Origin: Gammaproteobacteria bacterium
GTDB lineage: Bacteria; Pseudomonadota; Gammaproteobacteria; Pseudomonadales; Halieaceae
NCBI GenBank assembly: GCA_018222695.1
Contig: JAAEZV010000076.1
Location: 1 to 7,613, forward strand
Length of the DNA: 7,613 nt
Direction: 5' to 3'
The position numbers and the translations under genes are program-made. The notes under the pieces were generated by a model that ran no database searches, was not told the DNA's origin, and saw only the letters and a list, made by a program, of their open reading frames with translations. Position 1 is the stretch's first letter; the number at the start of each line of letters is the position of its first letter. Shown here piece after piece: positions 7,032 through 7,613 of this stretch.

Positions 7032-7049
7032 TTATTGATATAACAACCG
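7032..7049. promoter_or_regulatory. Palindromic operator, copy 2 (MDR side)
   Basis: Matches copy 1 at 14 of 18 positions, including the uninterrupted TATTGATATA, then CAA. Its symmetric part is the 12-base core TTGATATAACAA (7035-7046); the outer right arm has decayed. It lies about 44 bases before the proposed MDR start and overlaps a candidate -10, TATAAC (7039-7044), so binding would occlude the MDR promoter. It is probably a weaker site for the same regulator. Confidence 0.5.
7039..7044 (+). promoter_or_regulatory. Candidate -10 element for the MDR gene
   Basis: TATAAC matches five of six TATAAT positions and would start transcription near 7051, leaving a leader of about 40 bases. No good -35 sits 16-18 bases upstream, where the sequence is C-rich. 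TTGACC at 7005-7010 is too far away. Such a promoter might need an activator. Confidence 0.3.
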
Positions 7050-7076
7050 ATCAAATTTACTCTGAGCCCACGTTTT

Positions 7077-7086
7077 GGGGGGAGAG
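7077..7086 (+). promoter_or_regulatory. Purine-rich ribosome binding site before the MDR gene
   Basis: GGGGGGAGAG abuts a duplicated ATGCGC ATGCGC. Counting from GGAG (7081-7084), the second ATG (7093) has an 8-base spacing and the first (7087) only 2, which favours 7093. The G-run alone could still serve 7087. Confidence 0.6.
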
Positions 7087-7092
7087 ATGCGC

Positions 7093-7613
7093 ATGCGCAA
7101 GGTGACGGTTGCGGAACCGGGTGGACCAGAAGCACTGCAAATGGTGGAGTCCGATATTCCGGAACCGGGACCGGGTGAAGTGCTGATCGAGGTGGCGTAC
7201 GCGGCGCTGAACCCGCTCGACAATCATGCACGAGCAGACCGCATCAAATGGAATCACCCTGGCTATCCGTTTACCCCGGGGTTTGAATTCTGTGGCCTAG
7301 TCGATGCGGTGGGTGAGGGCGTCGACGAGTCACTGATCGATCAACGTGTAGCCACCAATGGCCAGTGGGGAGGCAATGCGGAATTCGCGATTGCCCCCGC
7401 GCACTCGCTCGTGAGTGTCCCTGATGAATTTGACTGGCCGTTAGCGGCCTGCTTTTCCACCTGTGCCTATACCAGTTGGTTGTTGGTTCACAGCGCCGCC
7501 AAGGTACAACCCGATCAGTGGGTGGTCGTGCACTCAGCGGCGGGCGCAGTGGGCTCGCTAGTCATGCAGGTCGCCAAGTCGGCGGGCGCGCAGGTGATTG
7601 GCCTGGTGGGGGG
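7093..7613 (+). CDS. MDR superfamily quinone-oxidoreductase-like protein (3' end cut by window edge)
   Basis: Cytosolic medium-chain reductase of the zinc-free quinone oxidoreductase branch, expected to reduce quinones, enones or similar carbonyls with NADPH. The first 173 codons are present, about half of the family's roughly 320-340 residues. MRKVTVAEPGGPEALQM at the start matches the family N-terminus, hence the choice of ATG 7093 over ATG 7087, which would add Met-Arg. Then come the GroES-like domain with ALNPLD (38-43), PGFEFCGLV (62-70) and the nucleotide-binding start VHSAAGAVGSLVMQVAK (146-162), whose AAGAVG is the MDR glycine motif. The position where zinc alcohol dehydrogenases have the His of GHE is Phe64, so no catalytic zinc is expected. 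Divergent from the receptor gene, with related operator copies near both starts, implying joint control (inference). The substrate is unknown. Confidence 0.92.
   Translation, partial: MRKVTVAEPGGPEALQMVESDIPEPGPGEVLIEVAYAALNPLDNHARADRIKWNHPGYPFTPGFEFCGLVDAVGEGVDESLIDQRVATNGQWGGNAEFAIAPAHSLVSVPDEFDWPLAACFSTCAYTSWLLVHSAAKVQPDQWVVVHSAAGAVGSLVMQVAKSAGAQVIGLVG

Noticed and set aside
1..7613. Mobile element, CRISPR, phage defence or biosynthetic gene cluster
   Set aside because: No transposase, terminal repeats, spaced direct repeats, tRNA or attachment site, nuclease or synthase domains were seen. The genes are ordinary metabolic and transport families.

Overview
The window looks like a piece of chromosome from a Gram-negative marine-type gammaproteobacterium, most plausibly near the OM60/NOR5 (Halieaceae) or similar oligotrophic groups. 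This rests on a close Escherichia-like quinone-dependent D-lactate dehydrogenase, a large outer-membrane TonB-dependent receptor, and a set of small oxidoreductases typical of such genomes. The lineage is inferred from protein character only. All six genes read as intact; the first and last are cut only by the window edges.

Layout: a glutathione S-transferase gene runs leftwards off the left edge (1-591, minus). Divergent from it is a rightward series: a short-chain dehydrogenase/reductase (714-1514), a ThuA-like protein (1624-2373) and D-lactate dehydrogenase dld (2449-4137). The gaps are 109 and 75 bases. The 75-base gap holds two small hairpins, so dld may be partly uncoupled from the genes before it. 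Facing dld is a TonB-dependent receptor gene (4270-6837, minus), closed by a textbook intrinsic terminator at 4225-4248. Divergent from the receptor is a zinc-free MDR quinone-oxidoreductase-like gene that leaves the right edge (7093-7613, plus).

The most interesting signal is in the divergent control region 6838-7092. An 18-base near-perfect palindrome, CTATTGATATACCAATAG, lies upstream of the receptor, and a second, weaker copy lies upstream of the MDR gene. They share the core TTGATATA(C/A)CAA and overlap plausible promoter elements for the two genes. The core resembles operators of the GntR/FadR superfamily, such as the UxuR/ExuR type. This suggests the receptor and the MDR reductase are switched together by one regulator encoded outside the window.

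Taken together, the locus suggests uptake of an unidentified ligand across the outer membrane, with redox processing by SDR, MDR and possibly ThuA-like enzymes, detoxification by a GST, and D-lactate oxidation feeding the quinone pool. The substrate cannot be read from the sequence. No mobile element, CRISPR array, RNA gene or clearly new system is visible. No gene-free stretch exceeds about 260 bases.
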